Shown here: positions 21,267 to 29,883 of the stretch, one piece after another
How positions within the stretch are numbered: the first letter of the stretch is position 1
Layout of the letters: each line of letters begins with the position of its first letter
From: Corynebacterium sp. CNCTC7651
GTDB lineage: Bacteria; Actinomycetota; Actinomycetes; Mycobacteriales; Mycobacteriaceae
Length of the DNA: 64,000 nucleotides
Direction: 5' to 3'
Assembly (NCBI RefSeq): GCF_021496665.1
Contig: NZ_CP071246.1
Coordinates: 1,736,001-1,800,000, forward strand
Program-made: the position numbers and the translations under genes
The notes under the pieces: model-generated
The model's database searches: none
Told to the model about the DNA's origin: nothing
Seen by the model: only the letters and a program-made list of their open reading frames with translations

Positions 21267-21956
21267 GTGTCACACGCGGAGGCTGACCACGCTGTCGATG
21301 CCGCCCTAACCACAGCACTAGCCATGTTTGCTAGCCGTGGCTTCGAGGCCACCACGCTGGAGGACGTAGTCAAGGACAGCGGCGTACCCAAGCGCGCCCT
21401 CACCGCCGCCTTCGGGGACAAGCGGGGGCTTTACGAGCACGCTTTACGACGGGCCGTGGCATGCATCTCCCCCTCCGATGACGTGCTCAACCGCTCCTAC
21501 GCGGTCCCCGTCGAAGGCATGCGGACGTTTGTGGACGCAATGTTTCACACATTCATGGAAAACCCCGACTGCGTACGCCTGATCCTGCGGGAAAACGTTG
21601 ACGGCATCGTAGATATCGAGGAGATGACCGCGGGCAGCGGCGACAACGACGTTGCACTGCACGTGGAGCGGCTCCTGCTGCTGGGCCAGGACGCGGGTGC
21701 CTTCCGGCCGGGCATCGGCGCGGAGGACGTGTTGGTGCTCATCGTCGCCCTCTGCGAGTTCGTCGTCGCCCACTCCGCAACGATCTACGCGATCAGCCGC
21801 GTCGACTTTTCCGAGGACCGCAACGTGGACGGCATGCGGCGCATGGTGATAGACAGCGTGCTTGCCTTCCTCACATCCAACATCGCACCCTCCGGGCACG
21901 ATTCATACCTAGTGTCCCCCGAAGCCGAGAGCCTCGGCGACGCGGAGATCTACTAG
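21267..21956 (+). CDS. TetR-family transcriptional regulator
   Basis: 229 residues from the GTG at 21267, preceded by AAGGAG about 13 nt upstream; a TTG at 21216 would add 17 residues. The N-terminal helix-turn-helix is visible as ALAMFASRGFEATTLEDVVKDSG followed by ALTAAFGDKRGLYEHAL, the TetR pattern. The C-terminal ligand-binding region is helical and unassigned. Divergent from mdh and convergent with clpX. Ligand and targets are unknown. Confidence 0.88.
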   Translation: MSHAEADHAVDAALTTALAMFASRGFEATTLEDVVKDSGVPKRALTAAFGDKRGLYEHALRRAVACISPSDDVLNRSYAVPVEGMRTFVDAMFHTFMENPDCVRLILRENVDGIVDIEEMTAGSGDNDVALHVERLLLLGQDAGAFRPGIGAEDVLVLIVALCEFVVAHSATIYAISRVDFSEDRNVDGMRRMVIDSVLAFLTSNIAPSGHDSYLVSPEAESLGDAEIY

Positions 21957-21967
21957 GTGAAAGCGGG

Positions 21968-23242
21968 CTAGGCGGAGCGCTTTTCCTTCTTCGCCACGTA
22001 CTCCGGCTCCGCCTCTCCGCGGACCACGGCATCCGTGATCACCACTTCGGCGACATCCTCGCGGTCCGGCAGGTCATACATCACCGGCACCAGGATCTCC
22101 TCCATGATGGCGCGCAGGCCGCGGGCGCCGGTCTTGCGTTCGGCCGCCTTATCCGCGATCTCGCCCAGCGCCTCATCGGTGATGGTGAGGTCTGCCCCGT
22201 CCATGGTGAACAACCGCTGGTATTGCTTCACCAGAGAGTTCTTCGGTTCCGTGAGCACGCGGACCATGGAATCGCGGTCCAGGTCGTTCACGTGGGCGAT
22301 GATGGGCAGGCGGCCGATGAACTCCGGGATCAAGCCGAACTTCACCAGGTCACCCGGCTGCACCTGGGAAAGCAGGTTCGCCTCATCGCGCTCCGTCTTG
22401 GAGTCAATCTCTGCGCCGAAGCCGATGCCCTTCTTGCCCACGCGCTCCGCGATCACCTTGTCCAGGCCCGCGAACGCGCCGGCGACGATGAACAGGATGT
22501 TGGTGGTGTCCAGCTGGATGAACTCCTGGTTGGGGTGCTTGCGTCCGCCCTGCGGCGGCACGGAGGCGACGGTACCCTCCAGAATCTTCAGCAGCGCCTG
22601 CTGTACGCCTTCACCAGAAACATCGCGCGTAATGGACGGGTTCTCCGACTTGCGCGAGATCTTGTCCACCTCATCGACGTAGATGATGCCGGTCTGCGCC
22701 CGGTTCACGTCGAAGTCCGCGGCCTGCAGCAGCTTGAGCAGGATGTTCTCCACATCCTCGCCCACGTAACCGGCCTCGGTCAGGCTGGTCGCGTCCGCGA
22801 TGGCGAAAGGCACGTTCAGCATGCGTGCCAGCGTCTGAGCAAGGTAGGTCTTGCCGGAGCCGGTCGGGCCGAGGAGGAGAATGTTGGACTTTGCAATCTC
22901 CACGTCCTCATCCCGGCGGCGGCTGCCCAGCACGTTCGTTTCCGCCCGGATGCGCTTGTAGTGGTTGTACACCGCCACAGCCAGCGTGCGCTTTGCAGTG
23001 TCCTGGCCAATCACGTACTCATCCAAGAACGCGGTGATTTCAGAGGGGCGGGGCAGACGGTCTTCGTCGCTACTGCCCTGCTGGGAGCCAGCGAGCTCCT
23101 CCTCGATGATCTCGTTGCACAGCTCAATGCATTCGTCGCAGATGTAGACGCCACCGCCGGCAATCAGCTTGCGCACCTGCTTCTGGGTCTTGCCGCAGAA
23201 CGAGCATTTCAACAGTTCCGAGCTGTCGTGAGTTCCTGCCAT
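21968..23242 (-). CDS. clpX: ATP-dependent Clp protease ATP-binding subunit ClpX
   Basis: 424 residues. N-terminal C4 zinc finger (CSFCGK...CDECIELC), Walker A GPTGSGKT, the GYVGEDVEN pore loop, Walker [11 protein letters not shown] and the sensor-2 end [11 protein letters not shown] identify ClpX. It unfolds tagged substrates and feeds them to ClpP, whose two genes lie 1.6 kb downstream on the same strand, separated by two plus-strand genes. Confidence 0.97.
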   Translation of the reverse strand: MAGTHDSSELLKCSFCGKTQKQVRKLIAGGGVYICDECIELCNEIIEEELAGSQQGSSDEDRLPRPSEITAFLDEYVIGQDTAKRTLAVAVYNHYKRIRAETNVLGSRRRDEDVEIAKSNILLLGPTGSGKTYLAQTLARMLNVPFAIADATSLTEAGYVGEDVENILLKLLQAADFDVNRAQTGIIYVDEVDKISRKSENPSITRDVSGEGVQQALLKILEGTVASVPPQGGRKHPNQEFIQLDTTNILFIVAGAFAGLDKVIAERVGKKGIGFGAEIDSKTERDEANLLSQVQPGDLVKFGLIPEFIGRLPIIAHVNDLDRDSMVRVLTEPKNSLVKQYQRLFTMDGADLTITDEALGEIADKAAERKTGARGLRAIMEEILVPVMYDLPDREDVAEVVITDAVVRGEAEPEYVAKKEKRSA

Positions 23243-23345
23243 GTACCTGACTTACTCCCCGCGTTGTAGTGGTGGTCTTCCAAGCATACTGGCCGCGTCA
23301 AACCTGCTCCGGCGACATACCGCCGGATTCGGCACAATAGGCGCT

Positions 23346-24116
23346 ATGACCACGCTTGCAGTCAATGAATACGGCACCCCGCAGGGGGAGACAGTAGTCC
23401 TTTTGAGCTCCATCGGTACCACGCACGAGGCATGGAGCAAGGTGATCCCCGCCCTCGAGCACGACTACCGGGTGATCACCGTGGACCACCGCGGGCACGG
23501 GGCATCCGAGGTCGCCCCGATCGAGCCCGGCTCGGCCACGGTCAAGGATCTTTGCGACGATATCCTCCAAGCCCTCGACGGTGTCGGCGTGGACCGCTTC
23601 GCCGTCGTCGGCCTCTCCCTGGGCGGCGCGCTTGCGCAGTACCTGGCCGCCACGTCCGGACGCGTCACCAAGGCAGTGTTCGCCTGCACCGCCACCTACC
23701 TCGGCGGCGAGGAGAAGTGGTCGGAGCGCACCGCAACCGCCCGCGGCAAGGGCATGGATGCAATGGCGGACGGCTTTGTGGAGAACTGGTTCACCGAGGG
23801 CTACCGCGAGGCGCAGCCGGAGGAGGTGCGCCGCATCCGCGACATGGCCGCCGGCGTTGATGCGGAGGGGTACGCGCAGTGCGGCGATGCACTTGCCAAG
23901 TGGGATTTCGCTGACCAGCTGGACCAGATCACCTGCCCGGTGTGCACCATCGCGGGTGCCCAGGATCCGGGCACGCCGCCGGAGGAGTTGGCCAAGATCG
24001 CGGCGGGTGTCGCGGGCCCTGTGGAGTCGCACGTCATCGACCCCGGCTCCCACCAGCTGGCGGTTGAGCGTCCGGAGGAATTCATCCGGGTCCTGACACA
24101 GTTTCTCGGGGACTAA
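23346..24116 (+). CDS. Alpha/beta hydrolase, PcaD-like (3-oxoadipate enol-lactonase family)
   Basis: 256 residues from the ATG at 23346. Oxyanion/nucleophile region VVGLSLGGALAQY (Ser nucleophile in GLSLGG), Asp in the AQDPGTPPEE strand and His in PGSHQLAVERPEEF form the triad. The family includes PcaD of the protocatechuate pathway, but no other pca gene is nearby and the active-site pocket cannot be read from sequence, so the lactonase name is only a family label. Confidence 0.75.
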   Translation: MTTLAVNEYGTPQGETVVLLSSIGTTHEAWSKVIPALEHDYRVITVDHRGHGASEVAPIEPGSATVKDLCDDILQALDGVGVDRFAVVGLSLGGALAQYLAATSGRVTKAVFACTATYLGGEEKWSERTATARGKGMDAMADGFVENWFTEGYREAQPEEVRRIRDMAAGVDAEGYAQCGDALAKWDFADQLDQITCPVCTIAGAQDPGTPPEELAKIAAGVAGPVESHVIDPGSHQLAVERPEEFIRVLTQFLGD

Positions 24117-24170
24117 TGGGCTAGCCTAGAAACGTCGTAAAGCGAACTGCCCTGAAAGGAAGTCACGCGA

Positions 24171-24767
24171 GTGAGAAGCAACCGCGTTCTGACAGCCCTC
24201 GCCGCCTGTGTCGCGTCCGCGACGGTGCTTGCCGGTTGCGCTTCCGAGGAGGAGATTCGGCTGGGTGAGCCCGAGCTGGACTTCCCCTACACCAGCACGA
24301 CGCCGACGCCGACGTTCGAATTGGACCTCGAAGACCTGCTCGACGAGGACGAAGAGGATCTGAATGAGGACGAGGAAGACACGGAGGACACCGAGACGGA
24401 GACCTCCGAGGATGAGGATGATGATTCCTCTGAGACCTCGTCCGAACGCACGATTACGCGCACGTCTACGCACGTGAGCACGCGGGAGATCACCGAACAG
24501 TCCACCCGTCGCCAAGAGCCCGAGCCCGGTGCCGCCTGCGCCTGGCCGAATGAGGCTGAGGCGAACGGCCGCGAGTTTGCCACCTACTGCAACCGCGAGT
24601 GGGCGCGCACGGTGCTGGACGGCCAGCAGTACTTCTGGGTGGCCAAGGGCTCCGGCTGGGTCAGCGTTGACCCGACCGGGGAGCGCGACAACCAGGCGTG
24701 CTGGAACCGCGATAGCTTTAACGGCGCCCCGGAAGCAATCCGGAACGCCGTCGTGTACTGCCAGTAG
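24171..24767 (+). CDS. Acidic lipoprotein of unknown function
   Basis: 198 residues from a GTG. Signal peptide with lipobox LAGC (lipidation at Cys23). Residues about 48-90 are a very acidic low-complexity spacer of Glu, Asp, Thr and Ser, followed by a Thr/Ser/Arg stretch and a compact C-terminal domain with four cysteines (CAWPNE, YCNREW, ACWNRD, VYCQ) that may form disulfides. Such long acidic linkers suggest exposure through the cell wall. Convergent with clpP2. No family recognised. Confidence 0.75.
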   Translation: MRSNRVLTALAACVASATVLAGCASEEEIRLGEPELDFPYTSTTPTPTFELDLEDLLDEDEEDLNEDEEDTEDTETETSEDEDDDSSETSSERTITRTSTHVSTREITEQSTRRQEPEPGAACAWPNEAEANGREFATYCNREWARTVLDGQQYFWVAKGSGWVSVDPTGERDNQACWNRDSFNGAPEAIRNAVVYCQ

Positions 24768-24771
24768 CGCC

Positions 24772-24795
24772 TAGCCGGGACGTTGAGCCCGGCTA
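24772..24795. terminator. Bidirectional hairpin between the lipoprotein gene and clpP2
   Basis: TAGCCGGG (24772-24779) pairs perfectly with CCCGGCTA (24788-24795) in the 43 bp between two convergent genes. No T-run on either side, so termination strength is uncertain. Confidence 0.55.
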
Positions 24796-24810
24796 TCGGC
24801 GGGGCTGGGT

Positions 24811-25431
24811 TTAGCCGTTGAGCTTGCGGTAGTCGAAGACCTGGTCGATGATGCCGTACTCAACCGCGTCCTGAGCGGTGAGGATCTTGTCGCGGTCCGT
24901 GTCAATGCGGACCTGCTCAGCGGTGCGGCCGGTGTGGTGCGCCAGGGTCTCCTCCATCAGGCGGCGCATGCGCTCGATCTCAGCCGCCTGAATCTCCAGG
25001 TCAGAAACCTGGCCGCGGGTGCCCTCGGTGGCCGGCTGGTGGATCAGCACGCGGGAGTTCGGCAGCGCTGCGCGCTTACCCGGCGCACCGGCAGCCAGAA
25101 TCACGGCGGCGGCGGACGCAGCCTGGCCCAGGCACACGGTCTGGACATCTGGGCGGACGTACTGCATCGTGTCGTAGATCGCCATCAGCGCGGTGAAAGA
25201 GCCGCCCGGGGAGTTAATGTACATCGTGATGTCGCGGTCCGGGTCCTGGGACTCCAGCACCAGCAGCTGCGCCATGATGTCGTTCGCAGACGTGTCGTCC
25301 ACCTGGGTGCCCAGGAAGACAATGCGCTCTTCGAAGAGCTTGCCGTACGGGTCAATCTGCTTGGTGCCGAAGCTGGTCTCCTCCAAGAACTGCGGCAGCA
25401 CGTAGCGGGAAGTGGGCATCTGGAAAGCCAT
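24811..25431 (-). CDS. clpP2: ATP-dependent Clp protease proteolytic subunit 2
   Basis: 206 residues. Catalytic triad Ser106 (GQAASAAA), His131 (LIHQP) and Asp181 (DRDKILTA), with the INSPGGS turn. In actinobacteria ClpP1 and ClpP2 form a mixed tetradecamer active only together. Separated from clpP1 by 31 bp, so both subunits come from one transcript, with clpP1 first. Confidence 0.95.
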   Translation of the reverse strand: MAFQMPTSRYVLPQFLEETSFGTKQIDPYGKLFEERIVFLGTQVDDTSANDIMAQLLVLESQDPDRDITMYINSPGGSFTALMAIYDTMQYVRPDVQTVCLGQAASAAAVILAAGAPGKRAALPNSRVLIHQPATEGTRGQVSDLEIQAAEIERMRRLMEETLAHHTGRTAEQVRIDTDRDKILTAQDAVEYGIIDQVFDYRKLNG

Positions 25432-25462
25432 AGTTGTGTTCTCCTTAACTCGTAACTGCTGC

Positions 25463-26053
25463 TTAGTCGCCGATCGAGTGCTCGCCGGCCTGGGCGGCCT
25501 CTTCGATGACGTGGTCGACGATGCCGTATTCCTTCGCCTCCTGGGCGGTGAACCAGCGGTCGCGGTCAGAGTCCTTGGTGATCTGCTCGAAGCTCTGGCC
25601 AGTGTGCTCCGCGATCAGCTCCGCCATCTCGCGCTTGGTTTGCGCGAACTGCTTCGCCTGGATGGCAATGTCTGCGGCGGTGCCGCCCACGCCTGCGGAC
25701 GGCTGGTGCATCATAATCCGCGCGTGCGGCAGCGCGTAGCGCTTGCCCTTCGTGCCGCCGGACAACAGGAACTGGCCCATGGAGGCGGCCAAGCCCATGC
25801 CGTAGGTGGCAATGTCGCACGGGGAGTAACGCATCGTGTCATAGATCGCCATACCGGCGGTCACGGAGCCGCCCGGCGAGTTGATGTAGAGCGAGATGTC
25901 CCGGGTCGGGTCCTCCGCGCTCAACAGCAGGATCTGGGCGCACAGCTTGTTGGCGATTTCATCGTCAACCTCCTGGCCCAGGAAAATAATGCGCTCGCGC
26001 AGCAGGCGCTCGTACACCGAGTCACCCAGGTTCATGCCGTTCGGCGATGTCAT
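25463..26053 (-). CDS. clpP1: ATP-dependent Clp protease proteolytic subunit 1
   Basis: 196 residues. Ser91 (GLAASMGQF), His116 (MMHQPSAG) and Asp165 (SDRDRWFTA) form the triad; [20 protein letters not shown] is the typical central stretch. First gene of the clpP1-clpP2 pair, with AGAAGGAGA just before its ATG. Confidence 0.95.
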   Translation of the reverse strand: MTSPNGMNLGDSVYERLLRERIIFLGQEVDDEIANKLCAQILLLSAEDPTRDISLYINSPGGSVTAGMAIYDTMRYSPCDIATYGMGLAASMGQFLLSGGTKGKRYALPHARIMMHQPSAGVGGTAADIAIQAKQFAQTKREMAELIAEHTGQSFEQITKDSDRDRWFTAQEAKEYGIVDHVIEEAAQAGEHSIGD

Positions 26054-26290
26054 ATGTCTATCTCCTTCTTTTCGTCCTGCATCATTAACGCCCCCACCCT
26101 ACCCGCGCGTTCCCGCCACCCGGCTTCGTTCGCTGCCGGCTAACGGGTGCTCCGGAGCCCGTTCCAGCCCTGCCCGATGTCCCGCTCCGGCGTGCCCCGG
26201 CGAAAGAATTGTCCTGGAATTGCACCGACCAGGGATTACCCGGGGCTCAGCGAGGAAATCTGCGGATTCCTTCGCCGGCGGAGGGGGTTG
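26054..26290 (-). promoter_or_regulatory. Promoter region of clpP1P2
   Basis: This gap holds no gene. The minus strand shows TAGGGT about 54 nt before clpP1 as a possible -10 and, further up (about 26127-26142), a partly symmetric GTTAGCCGGCAGCGAA. The latter loosely resembles the half-sites bound by ClgR, the known activator of clpP1P2 in C. glutamicum, but the match is incomplete. Confidence 0.3.
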
Positions 26291-26291
26291 G

Positions 26292-26336
26292 GGCAACAAA
26301 GCCCCGGCAGCCGCACGCGGGCGGTGTCCGGGGCTT
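26292..26336 (-). terminator. Terminator after tig
   Basis: AAGCCCCGG (26299-26307) pairs with CCGGGGCTT (26328-26336), with an inner GC-rich loop. On the minus strand it is followed by TGTTGCCCC, a short T-containing tail. It lies 22 bp after the tig stop. Confidence 0.7.
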
Positions 26337-26357
26337 GATTACTTTACGACGTTCGCT

Positions 26358-27806
26358 TTACTGCTCGTCAGCCTCTGCCGGCGCCTCAGCTGCCTCAGCC
26401 TCGACGGCGTCAGCCTCTGCCTCAACGGCGTCAGCCTCGACCGGGGCCTCGGCCTCGACCTCGGTGGTCTCCTCGACGTCCTCATCGATCTCGCCGAAGT
26501 ACTCGTTCGGGTCGACGGAATTGCCTTCGTCGTCCGTTACGGTGGTGCGGGAGATGGCGGCTGCAAGAGCCTTGCCGCGGCGCACGTCGGAGAACAGGTT
26601 GGCAATCTGGCCGGACTGCTGCAGCTGGGACACGAACTGTGCCGGATCCATGCCGTAGGACTGCGCGGTGAACAGGATGTGGTCGGTCAGCTCCTCCTGG
26701 GAAACCTCCGGCTCCTCCTGCTCGGCGATAGCATCCAGGAACAGCTGGGTGCGCACGGACTCCTCAGCCTGCTCGCGGGTCTGCTTGTCAAACTCCTCGC
26801 GGGTGGTGCCCTGTGCCTCGAGCAGCTGGGCCAGCGCAGCCTCGTCGTGCGCGAACTGGCCGAGCAGCTGGTGCTGCTGGGTGTGCACCTGCTCATCCAC
26901 GATGGACTCCGGCAGCGCGAACTCGACCTGTGCGAGGGCTGCCTTCAGCACCTCATCGCGGATGTCCGCAGCCTGCTGCGCCTTCTTGTCCTCTTCGAGC
27001 ATGGTGCGGGTGTTCTCGCGCAGCTCCTCGACGGTGTCGAACTCGGAAGCCAGCTGTGCGAAATCATCGTCCAGCTCAGGCAGCTTGCGCTCCTTGGTCT
27101 GCTGGACCGTCACCTTGACGGTGGCCTCCTCGCCCTTGTGCTCGCCCTGCTCGATGGTGGTGGTGAACTCGGCCTCTTCGCCCGTCTTCAGGCCCTTGAT
27201 GGCCTTGTCCAGGCCCGGGATCAGGTCATCCGAACCGACCTGGTAGGTCAGGCCCTCGGTGGAAGCGTCCTCGATCTTCTCGCCGTCAATCTCAACCAGG
27301 ATGTCCAGGACTGCGAAGTCGTCCTTCTTCAACTTGCGGCCGGTGTCCTTCAGCTCGCCGAAGCGTGCACGCAGGTTGTCCAGCTCAGCGTCAACCGCAT
27401 CCTCGTCGATCTTGAGGGCCGGCACGGTCACGGAGATGGCGGAGAAGTCCGGCACGGTGATCTCCGGGCGGACGTCGAACTCAGCCACGAACTCGACAAC
27501 GTCGTTGTCCTCGAGCTTGGTGATGTCAATCTTCGGCTGGCCGAGCGGGTTCAGCTCGTGCTCTGCAAGCGCCTGCTCGTAGCGGGTAGGCAGCATGTCG
27601 TTGACCACCTGCTCGAGGATCGGGCCACGGCCAAAACGAGCGTCGATAAGCTGGCGCGGAGCCTTACCGCGACGGAAGCCGGGGATGGTGACCTGCTGAG
27701 AAATAGCGGCGTACGCCTGGTCGATTTCCTTGCCCAGCTCGTCGAACGGGACAGAGACGTTGAGCTTGACCCGAGTGTCGCTGATCTTATCGACGGAAGT
27801 CTTCAC
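26358..27806 (-). CDS. tig: Trigger factor chaperone / peptidyl-prolyl isomerase
   Basis: 482 residues. The N-terminal ribosome-binding domain has the signature [17 protein letters not shown] (about 43-60), the middle carries the FKBP-type isomerase region (about 160-245) and the C-terminal part is the helical chaperone domain. The last 50 residues are an Ala/Glu/Val low-complexity acidic tail (repeats of VEAEADA type), longer than in E. coli and common in actinobacteria. Transcribed after the two tRNA genes on the same strand. Confidence 0.96.
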   Translation of the reverse strand: MKTSVDKISDTRVKLNVSVPFDELGKEIDQAYAAISQQVTIPGFRRGKAPRQLIDARFGRGPILEQVVNDMLPTRYEQALAEHELNPLGQPKIDITKLEDNDVVEFVAEFDVRPEITVPDFSAISVTVPALKIDEDAVDAELDNLRARFGELKDTGRKLKKDDFAVLDILVEIDGEKIEDASTEGLTYQVGSDDLIPGLDKAIKGLKTGEEAEFTTTIEQGEHKGEEATVKVTVQQTKERKLPELDDDFAQLASEFDTVEELRENTRTMLEEDKKAQQAADIRDEVLKAALAQVEFALPESIVDEQVHTQQHQLLGQFAHDEAALAQLLEAQGTTREEFDKQTREQAEESVRTQLFLDAIAEQEEPEVSQEELTDHILFTAQSYGMDPAQFVSQLQQSGQIANLFSDVRRGKALAAAISRTTVTDDEGNSVDPNEYFGEIDEDVEETTEVEAEAPVEADAVEAEADAVEAEAAEAPAEADEQ

Positions 27807-27874
27807 GGATTACTCCTGTATGTGATCTCGATTGCCTAAAGTTTGAAAATGGTAGGCCCGGAGGCCTACCTACG

Positions 27875-27948
27875 TCGGGGCGACAGGATTTGAACCTGCG
27901 ACCCCCTGCTCCCAAAGCAGGTGCGCTACCAAACTGCGCCACGCCCCG
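27875..27948 (-). tRNA. tRNA-Pro (anticodon TGG)
   Basis: Minus-strand cloverleaf with acceptor arms CGGGGCG/CGCCCCG, anticodon stem-loop CTGCTTTGGGAGCAG giving TGG, and T-arm GGTTCAAATCC. CCA is not encoded. Its place beside tig and tRNA-Gly is conserved in mycobacteria. Confidence 0.95.
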
Positions 27949-28058
27949 TGAAGCCTGTGTGACTCACGTCGGCCAATTGTAGCGGGCGGTAAAACGACGG
28001 GAATAAAGGGGCGGGTAAAACGCCCGCAGAGTGCTCGCGCCACGGGCCCCGAAACGTG

Positions 28059-28086
28059 AAAAACCGGCCGCGTGCTGCGACCGGTT
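28059..28086 (-). terminator. Terminator after tRNA-Gly
   Basis: AACCGGTCGCAGC pairs with GCGGCCGGTT across a short loop on the minus strand and is followed by TTTTC. It lies 13 bp beyond the tRNA-Gly 3' end. Confidence 0.75.
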
Positions 28087-28099
28087 CTCCGAAAAAGCT

Positions 28100-28174
28100 T
28101 GGAGGGAATGACGGGAATCGAACCCGCGTCTTCAGCTTGGAAGGCTGAGGTATTAGCCACTATACGACATTCCC
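28100..28174 (-). tRNA. tRNA-Gly (anticodon TCC)
   Basis: Minus-strand cloverleaf with acceptor arms GGGAATG/CATTCCC, anticodon stem-loop CAGCCTTCCAAGCTG giving TCC, and T-arm GGGTTCGATTCCC. The 3' CCA is encoded (28100-28102). Confidence 0.95.
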
Positions 28175-28262
28175 ACATGCATAGAGCTGGAGAAAACTGT
28201 AGCGCAGCGAGTACCCGGCGGGCAAAACCTCATGGCCCGCGCGCTGTATATGCTTTGGGGTC

Positions 28263-29057
28263 ATGAACCTTCTTCTCCTCCTCGCCCTCTGCGGCGGCCT
28301 GTACTTCCTCTTCTCCGCGGGCGGCTCCGGCGGCTCCCGGAAGCAGATCGCGCAGCGGGAGCAGCTGCAGCTTGACGACGCGTTGGCGGACGCCAAGCGT
28401 TGGACCGACCGCCTGGGTTCCCAGGTGCTGAACCTCTCCGGCACCGATGCCGCGTCGAGCCAGGCCATGGCAGATGCGTCCGAGCGCTTCAACGCCGCAT
28501 CTGCGGGCCTGGCCGACGCCCGCACCGTCAAGCAGGCAATGCTGGCGCGCGAGTCCGCGTTGGAGGGTCTGCACTACGTCAACGCGGCCCGCGAGATCAT
28601 GGGTCTACCGGCCGGCCCGCAGCTGCCGGAGCTGGAGGGCCAGCGCCAGGCCGGCCGCGTGACCGAGGAGCGCACCGTGCGCCAAGAGGACGGCACGGTA
28701 GTGACCGCGTCGCCGCGCGCGACGGAGCAGACGCCGCACTACTACCCGGGCGGCGTGGTAGCAGGCCGCCCGGTCCCGGCCGGCTGGTACTCCACCGCGT
28801 GGTGGGCGCCGGCGATGATGACCGGCATGTGGGCCGCCAGCTCCATGATGTTCTACTCCGCCATGTTCGCCGGCATGGCGGGCACCCCGTCCGCGGCAGA
28901 GTTTGAGGCCGGCAATTTCGGCGACGGCATGGGCGACATGGGCGCTGGCGATATGGGGGATATGGGTGCCGGCGACATGGGCGGCGGTGACTTCGGGGGC
29001 GATTTCGGCGGCGACCTTGGGGGCGGCGGGTTCGACTTCGGGGGCTTCGACTTTTAA
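28263..29057 (+). CDS. Membrane-anchored protein with a Gly/Asp/Met-rich tail
   Basis: 264 residues. An N-terminal hydrophobic segment (2-18) anchors it; residues about 30-130 form a helical domain (REQLQLDDALADAKRWTDRL...), of a kind sometimes labelled DUF1542 in corynebacteria. A second hydrophobic, Met/Trp-rich stretch lies at about 170-200 (TAWWAPAMMTGMWAASSMM). From about 217 the tail repeats GDMGAGDMG-type units and ends FGGFDF. A possible -10 (TATGCT) ends 8 nt before the ATG, so it may be leaderless. No function is assignable. Confidence 0.7.
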   Translation: MNLLLLLALCGGLYFLFSAGGSGGSRKQIAQREQLQLDDALADAKRWTDRLGSQVLNLSGTDAASSQAMADASERFNAASAGLADARTVKQAMLARESALEGLHYVNAAREIMGLPAGPQLPELEGQRQAGRVTEERTVRQEDGTVVTASPRATEQTPHYYPGGVVAGRPVPAGWYSTAWWAPAMMTGMWAASSMMFYSAMFAGMAGTPSAAEFEAGNFGDGMGDMGAGDMGDMGAGDMGGGDFGGDFGGDLGGGGFDFGGFDF

Positions 29058-29069
29058 GCCCGCAGGAGC

Positions 29070-29873
29070 CTAGTGCGGGCGGCCCATCTCCATGCCCGCG
29101 ATCTCCTCGGCGGCGCGAATGACCTCCGCGAGCGCCGCGGCGGCGCGCGACGCCGCCTCGCTGCCCGGCTCCAGCAAATCGTCGCGCACCTCGAACATGA
29201 TGCCCAGCACGCGGGCGTTCATCTCGTACTCCATGGGGATGTACACGCCGGTGAACGGGGTGTTGCGCTCCACTTTGAACCCTGCCTCGGTGAAGATGCG
29301 GGCCGCGGTGTCGGTCAGGATTGCCGGGGAGTGGACGGAGTGGGTGCCAATGCAGACGTCGGGCAGCAGCTTGCCCGCGTGGATCCGGTACTCCTCCGGC
29401 TGGTTGTTATAGGAGTGGATGTCCACAATCACGGCCGCGCCGGTCTCGCGCAGGCGGTCGCCTACCAATTTGGCCATCGCATCGTTGTACGGGTGGAAGT
29501 AGGTGGCCTTCAGCGACGCATCATCGAAGCCCAGCGGGCGAAGCAGGCCGCCGTCGGCCATGCGGGTGTAGACCGCCCCGCGGCCGGAGGCGTCCATGGA
29601 ATCGCGCTGGCTGTAGAAGCGGCCCGGGTCCGCCACTAGGCGGGAAAGCCCGTTAACCACGCTGAAGCTGCGGGCCCCAGACTGCTCGCGCGCCGCCGCG
29701 GCGAGGGTGTCGGTGCCCACGTCGGTCACGCGGTCCAACTCCACCTCGACCTGCTCCGGCGTGGCAACGAAGTCGGCCGCCACCTCTTCGGGGATGTAAC
29801 GGGATGCGTGCGGAACGTGCAAAATCACGGGGCAGTCCTGCGCGCCCTCGTCGATGGTGAGGTAGGAGTACAT
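29070..29873 (-). CDS. N-formylglutamate amidohydrolase family protein
   Basis: 267 residues from the ATG at 29873 (MYSYLTIDEGAQD); longer starts extend into the preceding gene. VILHVPHASRYIP, VVNGLSRLVADPGR, TYFHPYNDAM and IVDIHSYNNQP match the FGase (PF05013) fold with its metal-binding His and Asp residues. The family hydrolyses N-formyl-L-glutamate in histidine breakdown, but members without a hut cluster may have other amide substrates. It follows the fused glycosyltransferase by 10 bp, so it may be co-transcribed with the glycan genes. Confidence 0.78.
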   Translation of the reverse strand: MYSYLTIDEGAQDCPVILHVPHASRYIPEEVAADFVATPEQVEVELDRVTDVGTDTLAAAAREQSGARSFSVVNGLSRLVADPGRFYSQRDSMDASGRGAVYTRMADGGLLRPLGFDDASLKATYFHPYNDAMAKLVGDRLRETGAAVIVDIHSYNNQPEEYRIHAGKLLPDVCIGTHSVHSPAILTDTAARIFTEAGFKVERNTPFTGVYIPMEYEMNARVLGIMFEVRDDLLEPGSEAASRAAAALAEVIRAAEEIAGMEMGRPH

Positions 29874-29883
29874 GCCCCGAAGA

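Noticed and set aside
23346..24116. Aromatic degradation cluster suggested by the PcaD-like hydrolase
   Set aside because: No other pca or cat gene is nearby; the neighbours are clpX, a lipoprotein gene and clpP.
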